The notes: generated by a model from the letters alone, not told the origin. Counted from the first letter of the stretch, positions 52,705-64,000 are shown. The stretch: 64,000 nt of DNA from Diploptera punctata (GCA_030220185.1 JASPKZ010001233.1:2466001-2530000), one strand, 5' to 3'. Program-made: numbers and translations.

Positions 52705-53225
52705 AAAATCGTCATCGTCATCCTTCACGGATTAGGTCTTTGCCTGTTCCGATCTCACATTTGTTCAGCCCAGCGTTTCTTGGTCGTCCTATCGACCTTC
52801 GTCCTCCAGAATTATACATCATTGCCATCTTTGGTATCCTATCCTCTGTCATTCTTTGCAGATGTTCTATCCAATTGTGCTCTTCTAATTGTTGAAGAAG
52901 TGGTTGTACTTTTAGTTCTTCTCTAATATTCTCATTTCCAATATGTTCTCCTCTTGTACAACCTTCCACAGTCCGTAGGAATCTCTTTTCCGCTGCCTGA
53001 ATTTACTTTTTTTTTTCCTTCAGTCCAAATATTGGACGTGTGAAACCTGTTCCAACACTTTATCTTCTATTACTATTTTTGTTCTTACTGGGTACTTTCG
53101 ATGGAACGCCATTGTTTTAGTTTTTAATTTTGAAATTATCATATTATATTTCTTACATATATTATTTAATTGATAGACTGCTTATTGGAGCCTGTCTTCT
53201 CTATCAAAAATTGATACTGTTATAC
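52705..53225 (-). mobile_element. LINE-M fragment with internal deletion
   Basis: Minus strand: QLNNICKKYNMIISKLKTKT, MAFHRKYPVRTKIVIEDKVL, EQVSHVQYLD, then a jump to IQAAEKRFLRTVEGCTRGEH, ELKVQPLLQQLEEHNWIEHL, RRSIGRPRNAGLN. Compared with other LINEs about 60-70 residues between the YLG and IQAAE motifs are lost. The 3-prime end lies near 52705. Confidence 0.8.
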
Positions 53226-53701
53226 ATTCAAAACAATGTACAAGAAAACTTAAAGCTACAATTATTATGAAATAATTATTATATGTTCTAACATACAAGT
53301 AATTTCCCAGAGAATAGTTAATTTTGTTCCATTAAATTTACCTATCAGTTCTTTTGAACTTATTTTTTTAACATCATATTCCAATCCCCACTGTTTCCCT
53401 TACCTTTTAGCAAAATCCTAATGAGGTTGTATCCGTGGTAAAAAAATTTGATTTTTTTTTCAACCAAACCCATCATATAACATTCAATAAAGAAAAGTAA
53501 GATCAAATTAGATAGCCAGGAAAATTGGGCATTAGGTATGGGGTGAAAGTTTAGAGATTCTTTTGTGACTGCTTGTAATGTAGCATTTAACATTTAAATA
53601 AGAAAAATAGTTAATTAATAACCAAAATCTGATCATTATGAATGTAGATTAACTGAAAACTGAAATGTTAGTGGGAATATGTCCAATGCTTCATCATCAC
53701 A
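53226..53701. other. Unassigned AT-rich sequence
   Basis: Nothing recognised. Confidence 0.4.
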
Positions 53702-53722
53702 ATATATATATATATATATATA
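53702..53722. repeat. (TA)n microsatellite
   Basis: Short TA tract. Confidence 0.85.
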
Positions 53723-53775
53723 TTTGGGTCCCTGGGTTACCTATCTCGAAATGTTTGTCTGCAACTCCTCTACAA

Positions 53776-54182
53776 CTAAATAACTAACTCACTGGCACTA
53801 TTGAACACATATATTCATGGTCGCACGGACACAAGCTCTCCATACATCCCTATTCTGAGCAATTGTTTTCCAATCATCCCTTGTATTATCTACTTCCCTT
53901 AAATCGAAATTAATATTATTCTCCCACCTCATCCTTGGTCTACCAAGTGGGCGTTTTCTCTCTGGTTTTCCTGAAATAAGTTTCCATGTCCCTCTTTCAA
54001 TTCCTATTCATGTCACATATCCAACCCACTGCAGTCTAAAATATTTAACTGCTCTGTATTTCTGGTTTTCTTTAAAGATAATGCAGGTCACTGTTATCTA
54101 ATCTTCTCCCCTCGCCTGTCTATCCATCTCTCTTTAGTTCAAAACATTTTCCCAAGATCTTTATTCTCTAATATTCCTCTGT
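53776..54182 (-). mobile_element. LINE-A, diverged copy
   Basis: Minus strand from gcactattgaac... and ttagttatttagttg tail through a GKRPL-type region to the ttggaccaaag-like motif. Strong divergence and frame loss. Confidence 0.75.
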
Positions 54183-54369
54183 AACTAGGTACATATCTTT
54201 GGTTTAATTTATTTACACTCAAAGTACAAATTACTTTTTTCCACAAAGAAAGAAGAGATTTGTCACGTATTAACTTGTCACGGTAGAGAGATGGCTAAAT
54301 TTTTAATTTTACCACTATCCTTGCGCCTCTCATCATCTAGCCAAATTATCAGGTAAGGAGGCAATCTAA
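54183..54369. other. Short unassigned spacer
   Basis: Nothing recognised. Confidence 0.35.
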
Positions 54370-54635
54370 AGTTAAGAAAATGTTTGGATCGATGATAGAT
54401 GAACAGACGAATGGAGATGACTGCATAACAATGATCTACATGATTTTTATAGGAAACCAGATATAATAAGAACAATTAAGTCTCGTTGACTGCGATAGGT
54501 AGGACATGTGGTTCGACAGGGAATGAAAAAAGGACATGGAAGCTTATTGTAGTAAAACCAGACCAAAAATGTGGTGGGAGAATAACATTAACCATGATTT
54601 GATGGAAGTAGATTATGTAAGGGTTAATTGGAAAA

Positions 54636-54677
<42 letters not shown>

Positions 54678-54737
54678 GAAGCTTATGTTCCCGCGGCCGT
54701 GAACCCACGAGTTCGATAGTGCCAGTGAGATAGTTAA
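54370..54737 (+). mobile_element. LINE-A, diverged copy with microsatellite inside
   Basis: gaaaatgtttggatcgatga, gaccaaaaatgtggtgggag, gcttatgttcccgcggccgt, gttcgatagtgccagtgaga. A (CA)(TA)n run at 54636-54675 has replaced the LAQDR segment. Confidence 0.8.
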
Positions 54738-54858
54738 TTAATTTTGGAATACATAATTATATCAGAAAAAGAAAATTCGTTTTTCAAAGTGAAATTTATT
54801 AAACCATTGTAACATACCAACTTTGGTTTTTCTTGAAAATGAAGTGTTCTGTACTATA

Positions 54859-55404
54859 CAGGGTGATTCGCAATAAATATTACAGATTCTATGGTTGTAG
54901 AGGGGACTTGGTAGATGTTTGATAAGGAACCCATGTCCGGAAACGTACTATTTCGATGTAAAATAGGTTTGAAGATCGGAAAAAAAGATGGGCTGATATC
55001 GCGTGTATTGTGTTTCAGAATAAGATTTACAAACTTCTAGGGGCTGTACAACAAGTGTGGTTGCATGTGGGAACCCTGTTGTTCGTTACACAAAGTGTAC
55101 CTGTGACGCATATTATAATACACATGTCACACAAGATCTGATTTGTGCTAAAAAATTTCTGCTCCCGCCAGAATTCGTTCAAGAATATCTTCTTCCGACT
55201 CGACAGGTTTAGTAGAACCTCTACAAGTCTGTAATATTTATTCTGAAACACAAGATACATGATATCAGCCCATTGTGTTCCGGTTTTCAAAGTTATTTTA
55301 CATCAAAATGGTACGTTTCCGGACATGGGTTTCTCATCAAAATTTGATGTATTAAGTCCCCTCTACAACCCCTAGAAGTCTGTAATACTTATTGTGAATC
55401 TCAC
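54859..55404. mobile_element. Long-TIR element X, copy 2
   Basis: Left end cagggtgattcgcaataaat; arms match copy 1 (gtagaggggacttgg, acccatgtccggaaacgtac, gtttgaagatcgg, cttgtgtttcag). The right end (attgtgaatctcac) is decayed at its tip. Confidence 0.8.
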
Positions 55405-55747
55405 ATGAACAATACATGTTAGCGTTAATATGGGTGCGAAGACGTTCAACAGGTGACCCGGTTTGGTGCCTGACCTGGTTAAAATCTGATTCAATATTAA
55501 GCAACATTGACTCTAAGAATTTACTTTCTGTTGTCTGATTCATTTTGTAATGGGAGAAATTCGTGTTGCGAATTGCGAACAATTCTAAAATGAAGGTGTG
55601 AGTCTTCTAAGCAAAGTGCAGTTATGTCACTTGTGCAGCAATGTTTCCATTATGTATTAAGAAAGAAAATAATGTGTAATTTTTAGCGATTTTCTTCAAA
55701 CATTCGATTTCCGAATATATATTTTTGCCTACGAAATATATAATAGA
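55405..55747. other. Unassigned sequence
   Basis: A 76-codon minus-strand ORF (55352-55582) overlaps the element X arm and is not credible. Otherwise nothing recognised. Confidence 0.35.
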
Positions 55748-56092
55748 CTAGCTAATACCCGATGTGCGTTTCTACGCCTAAATAAATGAAATATGAAAGG
55801 TCAATTAAATTGTATGGTATACGCTGAGACGAACCAAACATGGAGGTTGCTAGTCAGTTTTTAATTTCGGATTTCAGATATACCTCCACTTCTAATTGTC
55901 GGTTTCGCTTAATTTTGGATAATACGCACCTCAGTTTATTTTAATAAGGTATACTGAGTTTCGTTGTGAAATATAAAAAAAAATTGTGACCGCTAGGGCG
56001 ATTTTTAAATTTTCACTTCAGGTAAATATCTATAGCTAATGGTTTTAGAGGGCCCAATTGTGAATGTGAACCAGTCAGGGACTCTAACACAC
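55748..56092 (+). repeat. Repeat E copy 6
   Basis: ctagctaatacccgatgtgc, tacgcctaaataaatgaaat, tttttaatttcggatttcag, gagtttcgttgtgaaatata, accagtcagggactctaaca. Breaks where transposase sequence begins; the expected gtcgtttaggagg end is missing. Confidence 0.8.
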
Positions 56093-56890
56093 AAAACGTG
56101 TAATGGGTACGAACCATCAAAGTGTATAGGGAAGTCCTGCATGAAGACCAGCTCTGCCCCTTTCATCTGCAAAAAGTACAAGTCTTACAGCCACTGGACT
56201 TCGCTCAACGGGCCAAATTTTGTAATTGAACTTTGCTGCAGCCACCACACTTCTTTTCGTCGGTATTATTCACAGGCAGTATTTAAGAGGGATGGGATGG
56301 TTCTGAACTCGAAGAACCGTCATGTGTGGGATTATGAAAATCCTCATGCAATCTTCCAGAGGAGTCACCAGGAGAGATTTTCGGTATACGTATGGATAGG
56401 TATAATTTCTGACCACATCATTGGCCCCTACCTTCTTCTCCAGAGATTAAATGGCGTCATTTATAAGACATTTTTAGAGCACGTCCTACCTACATTACTA
56501 GAAGATGTTCCTCTCCACATCAGGATTAACATGTGGTTTCAGCACGATGGAGCTCCTCCCCATTTCTGCCGGAATGATCGAAATCATTTGGATGGAGTGT
56601 ATCGTGGCCGTTGGATAGGAAGGGGTAGTCCAACTGTAGTATGGCCACCTCGATCTCCAGATCTCAGCCCACTTGATAATTTTTTGTGGGGACATCTGAA
56701 AACCCTGGTGTATGCGATCCTTGTTGATACAGATGAACTGTTAGTTGCTCACATAATCGCAGCATGTGATGTGACCCGTGAGACACCTGGTATCTTGAAC
56801 GGGGTACGAGAATCCTTTCATCGCCGATGTCGTCTGTGTTGTGAGAATGGAGGTCGCCATTTGAACAATATCTTCAATGAGTCTGCAGGT
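56093..56890 (+). pseudogene. Tc1/mariner-superfamily transposase pseudogene (DD41D-like)
   Basis: A 363-codon frame (56039-57130) runs through, but its first ~18 codons are repeat E and codons to about 80 are out of frame: another frame there reads PFHLQKVQVLQPLDFAQRAK. The right frame gives AVFKRDGMVLNSKNRHVWDY, ENPHAIFQRSHQERFSVYVW, FQHDGAPPHFCRNDRNHLDG, YRGRWIGRGSP, PPRSPDLSPLDNFLWGHLKT. The Asp of QHDGAP and the Asp of SPLDNF are 42 apart, probably 41 plus a one-residue insertion. At the first catalytic position (family pattern TDEA) the text is YSQA. The last ~80 codons are AT-rich read-through. Family facts are from memory. Confidence 0.8.
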
Positions 56891-57264
56891 GCTTTACATT
56901 TTTTTCTCGTTTACTCAAATACATTGCTTTTATTTCCCAATAACATTATGTATGTCATGTGTACATACACTATACCTCTTCATGTTATTAATTACTGCAC
57001 TATCATTTACATAAGTACTGTACAGTACAATTATACATTTTATTTTGGAAACATATTATACTCTAGAGTATGTGTATTATTATTATTACAGCCTTTCAAA
57101 CAATTGTCTGTACAATACGCACATAGATAGTTTTGTAACTCGTGTACTGGCCGACATTCCATTACCTATTCTGTAAAATAATGAATAAACAATTAAACCA
57201 GAAGTAAATATACGTACGTAACTAATTTACTGTACCTACATAATAAAAGAAGAAAGAAAAATAG
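56891..57264. other. Unassigned AT-rich sequence
   Basis: Read-through tail of the pseudogene frame, then nothing recognised. No matching terminal inverted repeat found. Confidence 0.4.
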
Positions 57265-57360
57265 CGTATACGTACTGTAGGTAGTTTCGAACCTGATGCA
57301 TAAATCTTACGTTTGCGTAGGTATTATACTGCTATAACCATTGAGCTAAAGGCGCATGCT
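57265..57360 (-). repeat. tRNA-like SINE head or tRNA relic
   Basis: On the minus strand: cctttagctcaatggttata (box A-like) and, 60 bases on, caggttcgaaactac (box B-like). Acceptor strands do not pair convincingly. Confidence 0.4.
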
Positions 57361-57543
57361 TGTTGAAGGTTACAGTCTCTGTATCATATTATTTCCATTT
57401 TAATTTGAAATAATCAGTGGCGTGCAAACCATTTTACAAATTGAATCATAACTTGGACATTTTTATTCATAGACCATTAGTTCAATATCTCAAAATGCTT
57501 ATATAATACCCCTCTATACGCAGTTAAATTGATGCTTACACTC

Positions 57544-57548
<5 letters not shown>
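57361..57548. other. Unassigned spacer
   Basis: Nothing recognised. Confidence 0.35.
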
Positions 57549-57574
<26 letters not shown>

Positions 57575-57874
57575 CCATAGTAATTCTGCCCGAAGGTAGG
57601 TCCTTCACTGCAATCATAGCATTTTCATGCTATGCTTGCAGCTTTACTTGGGAATTGTAGGTGCGGTAGCTTCCCGTTGCTTTCCACACCGGTGAAGGAT
57701 GATGATGATAATGGTGGCCATATGATTTCGGGGACCGTTTGGGCCTTAACGTTTTCCTGACATTTGTCATACAGGTGGGAAAAAACCTCACCAGAAAAAC
57801 TGCCCCGACCGGGGATCGAACCCGGGCCCGCTGCGTGACAAGGCAGCACGCTACCTCGGAACCACAGTTGTGGA

Positions 57875-57906
<32 letters not shown>
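57549..57906 (-). mobile_element. SINE-A1 inside a TA tract
   Basis: Full minus-strand copy: head tccacaactgtggttccgag, box B cgggttcgatccccggtcgg, A1 tail (ctgcccgaaggtaggtcctt on the plus strand). TA tracts at 57549-57573 and 57876-57906 flank it directly; the SINE itself is about 57574-57876. Confidence 0.9.
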
Positions 57907-57910
<4 letters not shown>

Positions 57911-58012
57911 ATGTGTAAGTAAAGAAAATAAACCATTATTAATAAATTAATAACAATAATCTTTAACTCAGTTTAACCTCTCACCCTAGATGTACTTTTT
58001 TCATGCCACACA

Positions 58013-58112
58013 TCACCCAAAGATCCCCGTAAAAATCTCATCTAAAAAACTTGTCCCGACCGAAGATCGAGCCAAGACCCTCTGCGTTTGAAGCAATGAC
58101 CATAGTAGTGGA
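58013..58112 (-). mobile_element. SINE-A head relic
   Basis: ggctcgatcttcggtcggga and agatgagatttttacgggga on the minus strand; the rest is lost. Confidence 0.6.
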
Positions 58113-58179
58113 CGAAATAAATGTGCACATAAACCAAGTATGAAATGCGTTTGAATTAAAGTGAAACAAGATATAGGAG

Positions 58180-58551
58180 TATAGTCGGCTCGGTCATTTA
58201 GTTTATAGGCGCTTTCGTTTGTGGTTAGGTAGATCTATTTAGCGCATCAAGCGGCGTTGTCATGTTTTATTCCTTAGAATAAATATTTATCAACTACATA
58301 TACGGCAAAAGACAAAGGTTGCAACGCTGTTAAGATAATTGTATCCACGTGGTATAGACACGTCATTTTAAAAATGCGAAGAAATCATTGGCAGAGAACT
58401 GTTTTCAGTGTTTGGTGATTGGAGCGGCGTTTTAAGAAGCCTCTAACAGCAACTCCCCGGCTGTACCTAGCAGTAATAATGTATTTTTTAAACCAGAGGG
58501 AAACAGTTGCCTTTGGTGCCGCCTGTAAACTAAGTGACTGAGCCGACTATA
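58180..58551. mobile_element. MITE with ~33-bp terminal inverted repeats
   Basis: Left tatagtcggctcggtcattt, right (reverse complement) tatagtcggctcagtcactt; both continue agtttayaggcg. 372 bp, no transposase frame. Flanks begin with TA, so a TA or TATA target is possible. The interior is GC-richer than the surroundings. Confidence 0.8.
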
Positions 58552-58902
58552 CATATATCGGATACACTGAATTCAACAATGGTGATGTTAGAGAACAAAT
58601 CTGTAACATCTGCTAACAAGAGAAGGTAAATTTCTCAAAATATATCAGAGATAGGGACATGTTGAATGAAAATGGATCCCATTAATTTTAACTGCCCATT
58701 GTTAATTTGATATATTGTCCATTCTTTCAGACTTAACAGGTTTTATTTAGTATCTGCCCCCTTCTATTGTTGAAAACTTTTGATGTATGAGGAACATCTT
58801 GTTTACTAAAATGTTAACACTTTCAGCTCATTTAATAAAATTTCAGGTCAGTAGCCACATCAAATTTTGTTAACCTCACTTCATCACATATATAGATTAC
58901 TA
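58552..58902. other. Unassigned AT-rich sequence
   Basis: Nothing recognised. Confidence 0.4.
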
Positions 58903-59290
58903 GCTAATACCTGGCGTTCGCTTCTACGCCTCAATCAATGACATGTGTTTTTTACAGTATATTTAGTTGAATAAGAAAAAATGTAAATTTATATGGTAAT
59001 TATTTTTAGATACCTCAGTTCTTAGGAAAATTTTTAGACCGAGTAGAGATAAACAGACAAATAACTAGTACCAACTTACATGCTGAGGATGGAACATTAG
59101 TTCTGAAAGTACTTCACATCTTACAGTCTTTATAAAGTTGAGACCGACTGAGATCACAGGTATTATTATATATTTTAATTTTTTGGAATATACGTACCGC
59201 GGTATATTTTAATAGCATATACTGGGTTTCGTTGTGAATCATCGAAAATTTCGACCCCTAGAGTGATTTTTAAATTTTTGTTCCACGTGA
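58903..59290 (+). repeat. Repeat E copy 7, with inserted scraps
   Basis: ctagctaatacctggcgttc, tacgcctcaatcaatga, then about 59020-59180 holds a LINE-A scrap (ttcttaggaaaatttttaga) and a foldback-arm scrap (ggtattattatatattttaa). It resumes with tactgggtttcgttgtgaat. Confidence 0.65.
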
Positions 59291-59394
59291 ACTACTATAC
59301 AAATTTTCATGGAGATCTCTTTTGCTCACAGAACTCCGAAAGTTCTTCATCTATCTCCATGAACATTTGTACAATCAGGTTTTCAGATATGGCG

Positions 59395-59700
59395 ACTGTT
59401 TAGCCGTTTTTTTTCTAAAATCATTAGATGTAGGAGTTCGCCTGAAACGGAAATTTAAAAAACGCTCTAGGGATCGAATTTTTTTATGTTTCACAACGAA
59501 ACTCAGTATATACTACTGGAATAAACTGAGGTAGGATTTATAAAAAAATAGCAAAATCTGACCATTAGAAGTGGGTCTTTACCTGAAATCGGAAATTAAA
59601 AATTTACTCTACCAGCCGCTATGTTTGGTCTATTTAATTTCCTACCTCACGATGTATGTAAAAATAATTACCATATAAATGTATATATATATATTTTTTA
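59395..59700 (-). repeat. Repeat E copy 8
   Basis: Inverted relative to copy 7: cattagatgtaggagttcgc, tcacaacgaaactcagtata, taccatataaatgtatat. Together they form a broken inverted pair with about 100 bp between. Confidence 0.65.
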
Positions 59701-60535
59701 CATGTGGATTTCGTGGTGGACTAAACGTAGCTTGGACAGGTTTTTCTCGCGGTTTCTCCCGTTTTCTCCCGCCACTATTTAATTCCCCTATTGGGACAAT
59801 CCATATCAAATCGGACAGCAAAAATCTTGCAATTTATTTTTTTAATTTTATGTATCCCTAAATATAGTGAATACATTTATAAACGTATTAATACAGAAAT
59901 TTAATTTTTACCATTTATAGGTTGGTAGTTATGATGATCTAAAATTATCGTAAATATGATAAACTAAAATCTTTACTAACTGATATTTCTGAAACAGTAA
60001 ACAGCAAAAATTCGTTTCAAACATATTTATATAGGTGATATCATGTAGTTTAAGGGTGTTATTTTTATAATTAGGATATTTTTATTTTCGGTGCCAATTT
60101 TCTGTTTTATGGCGGTTTACTGCAGTACATATCAAAAATGAAAACGGAAAAAAAAATACAGGATACTACTCACGTAATAAGGATTAATTTCCAGCAATTA
60201 CCTTTTTGGAGAGTTGAATAGTTCAGACAATATAAATGTTTTTATTCTATTTTCGTAAAAAAACTCGCTGGTCCACGGCGCAGCAGATTCATTTCACGAC
60301 TAAGGTCGCGCGCGTACTTTATTGAAAGAGCTTCATCAGTGACTTTTTCAACTGCCATTAAATCGAATGGATTATTATATGTTCTGCTTAATGTAACAGT
60401 ACCATTGATTTATACAAGTGGCGATATTTTAATTCTTACGCAGTAGATATTTATTTATCAAATGTTATTGCTGAAGTGAGAAGTAAAGCGCTCTGTTACT
60501 TACGTTTACTGTGAATTATTAAACAAATTATTTAT
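59701..60535. other. Unassigned AT-rich sequence
   Basis: Small patch of higher complexity near 60265-60350 (actcgctggtccacggcgca). No assignable feature. Confidence 0.4.
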
Positions 60536-60955
60536 AACTAACTCACTCACTGGCTCTGTGGAACCTGTAGGTTCATTGCAGCGCGGGCATAAGCTCTCCA
60601 TACATCCCATCTCGAGCTAACGTTTCCCAATTATCCCCCTGTATAATCTACTTCCCTCAAATCATGTATAATGTTATTCTCCCACCTCATTCTTAGTCTT
60701 CCAACTAGGCGTTTTCCCTCCGGTTTTCCTACCAGAAATTTCCAAACACCTCTTTCATCCTCCATACGTGCCACATTTCCTGCCCACCGCAGCCTACGAG
60801 ACTTAACTGTTTTTATTATATCTGGCTTCCTATACAGATCATGTAGCTCACTATTATGTAGTTTTCTCCATTCACCTGTCTGTTCATCTCTTTTTGATCC
60901 AAAAATTTTCCTAAGAACTTTATTCTCAAACTCGTAATCTTCTGTCCTTCTTTAA
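60536..60955 (-). mobile_element. LINE-A fragment
   Basis: Minus strand: FGSKRDEQTGEW-like region, GRLRWAGNVARMEDERGVW, GKRLVGRLRMRWENNI and a stop at the usual place; tail gagtgagttagttataaat. One of the more diverged copies. Confidence 0.85.
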
Positions 60956-62239
60956 AACAAATTATTTATTTTGTTACAAATTTTTCATTACAGTTTAAAT
61001 GTAATATTATATAATGAAAACTATTTCGTCATTAATTGAATAAACTGGTATAAATTTTTATGATGTTATAATTACTAATTTCAGTCTTAAAATAACTTTT
61101 TTATTCAGTGTATTGTATTGCACCCTGATAACGTTGACGAAATAGTATTGTTATAAGATATCACTTCCAAATAAAACCGAATGTTTTAATACTCGTACCA
61201 CTTCCTACCAAACGATAATAATGCAATGTCAGCAAGTCTTCCTTAAACATCTGTTTTACATCAACAATTCTCAAGTTCAGATTACATACTAGACAGTTGA
61301 TTTACATCAGTGTGTTTGTTTAATGCATCTCGTCATTTTAAGTGTCACAGTCAAATTAAAAAATAATATCTTATTGTTTTTAACTAACAAGTTTGCAGAT
61401 CTACAAAGACTGAATGGTGAGTGAGAAGTGTCATATAATTTTAATTATGCATATATTAGTATACAAATAGTTATTAACAGTAGTGTGTTAATATATAATT
61501 TTACAATTTCTTAACTGTTTCTGGAATGAGAGACTAATCGTAGAGATATACATTTTGTGTTATAAAAGGAGAATAATGGGAAAAGTTGAAGTTTAGACAT
61601 TAAATTAAATACAATAAATAATTTAGCTTATAATAAAAGCTAATATTATCGTGCATTTTAATATCATCTTAGAATATGTCATGAGTAGGGGATGGCAAGA
61701 TCAAAGGGATACCAAGCCAATAAAATGCTGTATATTTCATCCTCATCCTGAACAAATTCGTTTTAGGCCATGTGGCCGGTAAGCGTAAACTAAGCGAAGA
61801 TGGTAGTGATCTTTCCACGGGCCTGTATAATGTATACCTCTTAAATATTACTTGTAACAGGCATGGAAATTGTTATAAATTATTATCGATAGCTTAACAG
61901 TACTTGCAATGTTCAACATCAGACATTGGTGTGTAGGGTACAAGTACAAAATATTACAACACATTACAAAATTACTCTCTAGAAAATATTTTTAATAGGC
62001 CTACCAGCTTGAATGCGTAGGTGCTTAGTAATTTAAATTAAACTATACATTAGCCAAACTCAGCACAAAATTAACCGCCTACTGAATATATCAATAAAGA
62101 TTGTTAAATTTAATGACGTTTATTATGTAGCAATTTATTTCAAGCGCGAGGTTCTCCTACGTACCATAAATTTACGACACGGGACTCACGGATTTCCTTC
62201 CTTGTGGAGAAAGCTACATTCAGAATTGTTACGCCTTTA
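60956..62239. other. Unassigned AT-rich sequence
   Basis: The longest stretch without a recognisable element. Richer patch near 61765-61830 (gccatgtggccggtaagcg). No credible ORF. Confidence 0.45.
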
Positions 62240-62325
62240 AAATGCCATTGATTCCTATCGAGTTTGAACCCGCGAACCTCGGAATCGGAGGCGTGCAGTG
62301 TAACCACTAGTCCACGATGATGATG
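62240..62325 (-). repeat. tRNA-headed SINE remnant (SINE-C-like)
   Basis: Minus strand: gtggactagtggttacactg (box A region) and cgcgggttcaaactcgatag (box B), then gaatcaatgg. The body is absent. Confidence 0.6.
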
Positions 62326-63091
62326 ATAATGTAATAATTGTAATAATGATAATAAAAATAATGTAATGATGATAATAACAATAAAAATATTTGTAAGTGC
62401 GCAAAGGACTATTACCAAGTAGCTCCGTCATTGTTTGTATGAGCGAGCGATCTCCACTCACGCGAAAGGTATTGCGGGCAGTCTGCACATAGGGGATTTT
62501 AGGAAAAATATTTATTTCGGTAGTTTCCTTTCAAGACTCCACTTTAATACTAATTACAAAAAATTAACTGGTGTTCAGGTAATAATGTGGTATATTTTGA
62601 TTTTATAAAATTTTTGGTGAGGAAGGTCAATTGCATATTAATTGCATTTACGCCCTTCAGAAAAACGTAAATATTAAGGTACTAATTTTCAAGCGATAGA
62701 GCATAAAATCATCTATAATGTGACTATCTTTTCAAGTTGAGGGAATAGCCATACTTAGAGAAATGTATTTTATAAAAGAGACTATTTAAAACAATACGAT
62801 AAATTGACAGCTCTATTACTCTTTAATTACACCAAGCGAAGACTTGAAATTCGATTCAGATATTCAGTATATCATAAAGTTTCACTATAAAAAAAATGGT
62901 AAACTTTTAAAGATGTGAGTTCAATTTTCACAATTTTTTTGCCGATTTCGTATGGAATGTCCCTATTTCGTTCATTTGTTCCTGTGGTGCTGCGTTTGGA
63001 CGTGATCGGCCGGCACCCTTATCATTCACAGACCTCTAGGGGTTCATCTCATCTGATCCCTCGACCCGACTCTGGGTTGAACACGAGTTGA
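62326..63091. other. Unassigned sequence with (AAT)-rich start
   Basis: GAT/AAT tract at 62318-62390 then unassigned DNA; richer patch near 63000-63080. Confidence 0.4.
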
Positions 63092-63560
63092 GGATATTAT
63101 TTTTCTTTTTCTTTTTCTTCTTCTACTTACAAGGATTAAACCTTTTTGGTTCTTTCCTGCTCCAAATATCACAGCTGCTGTGTCCATTCCTTTCGTGGGC
63201 GTCCCCGATCTCTTTTTCCTCCTCTTGGTTGATAGTTCAGACTTTCCTAGGCAATCTGTTGGTATCCATTCTGCAGACATGTTCATACCATTTTCTCCTA
63301 TACTCTTCTATTTTATCTGTCAAACTGAATATTTGTAGTTCTTTCCGGATATCTTCACTTCGTTTTTTATCCATTAAAGTATATCCTGGCACAAATCGTA
63401 AATATTTCATTTCTGCTGCTTCTATTCTTTTAATTGACTGTTTATTCAGTGTCCATATTTCTGAACCATTCAATACTGCAGGAACAGACAATACCTTATA
63501 CAATTTTAAATGTGTTTCTTTTCTTACTTTCTTTCTTTTAAGTGTACCACATAAATATTG
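63092..63560 (-). mobile_element. LINE C-terminal fragment
   Basis: Minus strand ORF at 63237-63503: LNGSEIWTLNKQSIKRIEAA, MKYLRFVPGYTLMDKKRSED, IEEYRRKWYEHVCRMDTNRL, PRKV. After a shift RDRGRPRKE-type DNA follows, then a (GAAAAA)-rich tail. Related to LINE-B in order of motifs. Confidence 0.85.
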
Positions 63561-63639
63561 AATATATTATTTATTACTTTTTTTAGTTAAGTAAGTAAAC
63601 AATAAATAAATATAGTATTTAATATTTACATATTAAACT

Positions 63640-63705
63640 AAAAATAAAAACGTATTTAATGTATTTAGGCGTAGGAGCACACGCCGGATGTAAGCTAGTA
63701 AAGTA
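63640..63705 (-). repeat. Repeat E copy 9, start only
   Basis: Minus strand: ctagcttacatccggcgtgt, gctcctacgcctaaatacat. Confidence 0.65.
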
Positions 63706-64000
63706 TAAAATAGTTTTGTTTAATGATGAGGAATACATTACTTTGAAGAGACAGTGAATATAACGTAAGTTGCTAGCTCTTGTCATCACAAATTCACATT
63801 TCGTTACTTGGGCGAGCTGACGGAGCATGAAGATGTTAAATTTGCATACCTTGTTTATGTGGGGCGGTGTCTAACTTTAACAAACAATACAATAAAATAA
63901 TTGTTGTTGCTACTTCACACGTACTTCATGAGTACTTCCATTAAATCACTGAAACCAGACAGTACTTTGTTAATAAGCGGGGTTAGTATGTATATGAGGG
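63706..64000. other. Unassigned sequence to window end
   Basis: Nothing recognised; a 69-codon minus-strand ORF overlaps repeat E and is not credible. Confidence 0.35.

Overview
This window looks like intergenic or deep-intronic DNA of a large, AT-rich, repeat-filled arthropod genome, most likely a cockroach or other blattodean. The organism call rests on my memory of LINE open reading frames ending in peptides such as RLRWAGHVARMGNERRAW and on the type of Tc1/mariner relics; it is an inference. I see no bacterial, organellar or viral gene blocks, no rRNA and no CRISPR. Nearly all longer ORFs are pieces of transposable elements, microsatellite translations or antisense shadows. The only host-gene candidate is a short minus-strand first exon near 6893-7016, beside a relatively GC-rich, CpG-containing stretch at 7020-7395.

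Labels used here are my own. LINE-A is the commonest non-LTR element; its copies end in LAQDR...LRVR-stop and a (GTTA)n or (GTAA)n tail. LINE-B, D, K, L, M and several single fragments are related elements ending in GRPxxRW peptides and (GAT)n or (GAA)n tails. LINE-H supplies the 3-prime tail shared with SINE-A1. LINE-J is known here mainly by a 3-prime end carrying a GGCCATGTGGCC-type hairpin. SINE-A has a tRNA-like head with two alternative tails, A1 and A2. SINE-K has another head joined to the A2 tail. SINE-C is a third tRNA-headed family. Repeats E, F and G are dispersed families of unknown class.

Layout. 1-5900: LINE-A, B and D fragments with repeats E and G, including a LINE-A copy nested in an older LINE-A copy. 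5900-9300: large foldbacks, the candidate exon, repeat F and LINE-A. 9300-17400: LINE-A with a SINE inside, LINE-J, LINE-K, a mariner relic, a long-TIR MITE, SINE-A1, LINE-L and a TTAA-flanked MITE. 17400-20600: a compound minisatellite and a broken Tc1 transposon (18578-20051). 20700-28800: SINE-C, SINE-A1, repeat E, LINE-A, a gutted transposase, a second TTAA MITE split by LINE-B, tRNA-like repeats and stacked LINEs. 28800-41200: the densest LINE-in-LINE nesting, including a 1.6 kb reverse-transcriptase pseudogene, plus a 354-bp tandem repeat. 41800-49200: a tRNA-Tyr-like locus with an intron, palindromic elements, repeats F and E, and the best LINE-A copy (46545-47520). 49680-51237: a Tc3-like transposon. 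51600-64000: LINE-D and LINE-A fragments, a second long-TIR element, a chimeric transposase pseudogene, SINE copies, a MITE at 58180-58551 and mostly unassigned AT-rich DNA.

There is no pathway for genes to work together in. The functional logic is parasitic: SINE-A1 carries the tail of LINE-H, MITEs carry termini but no transposase, and insertions with clear target-site duplications record the order in which elements piled up.
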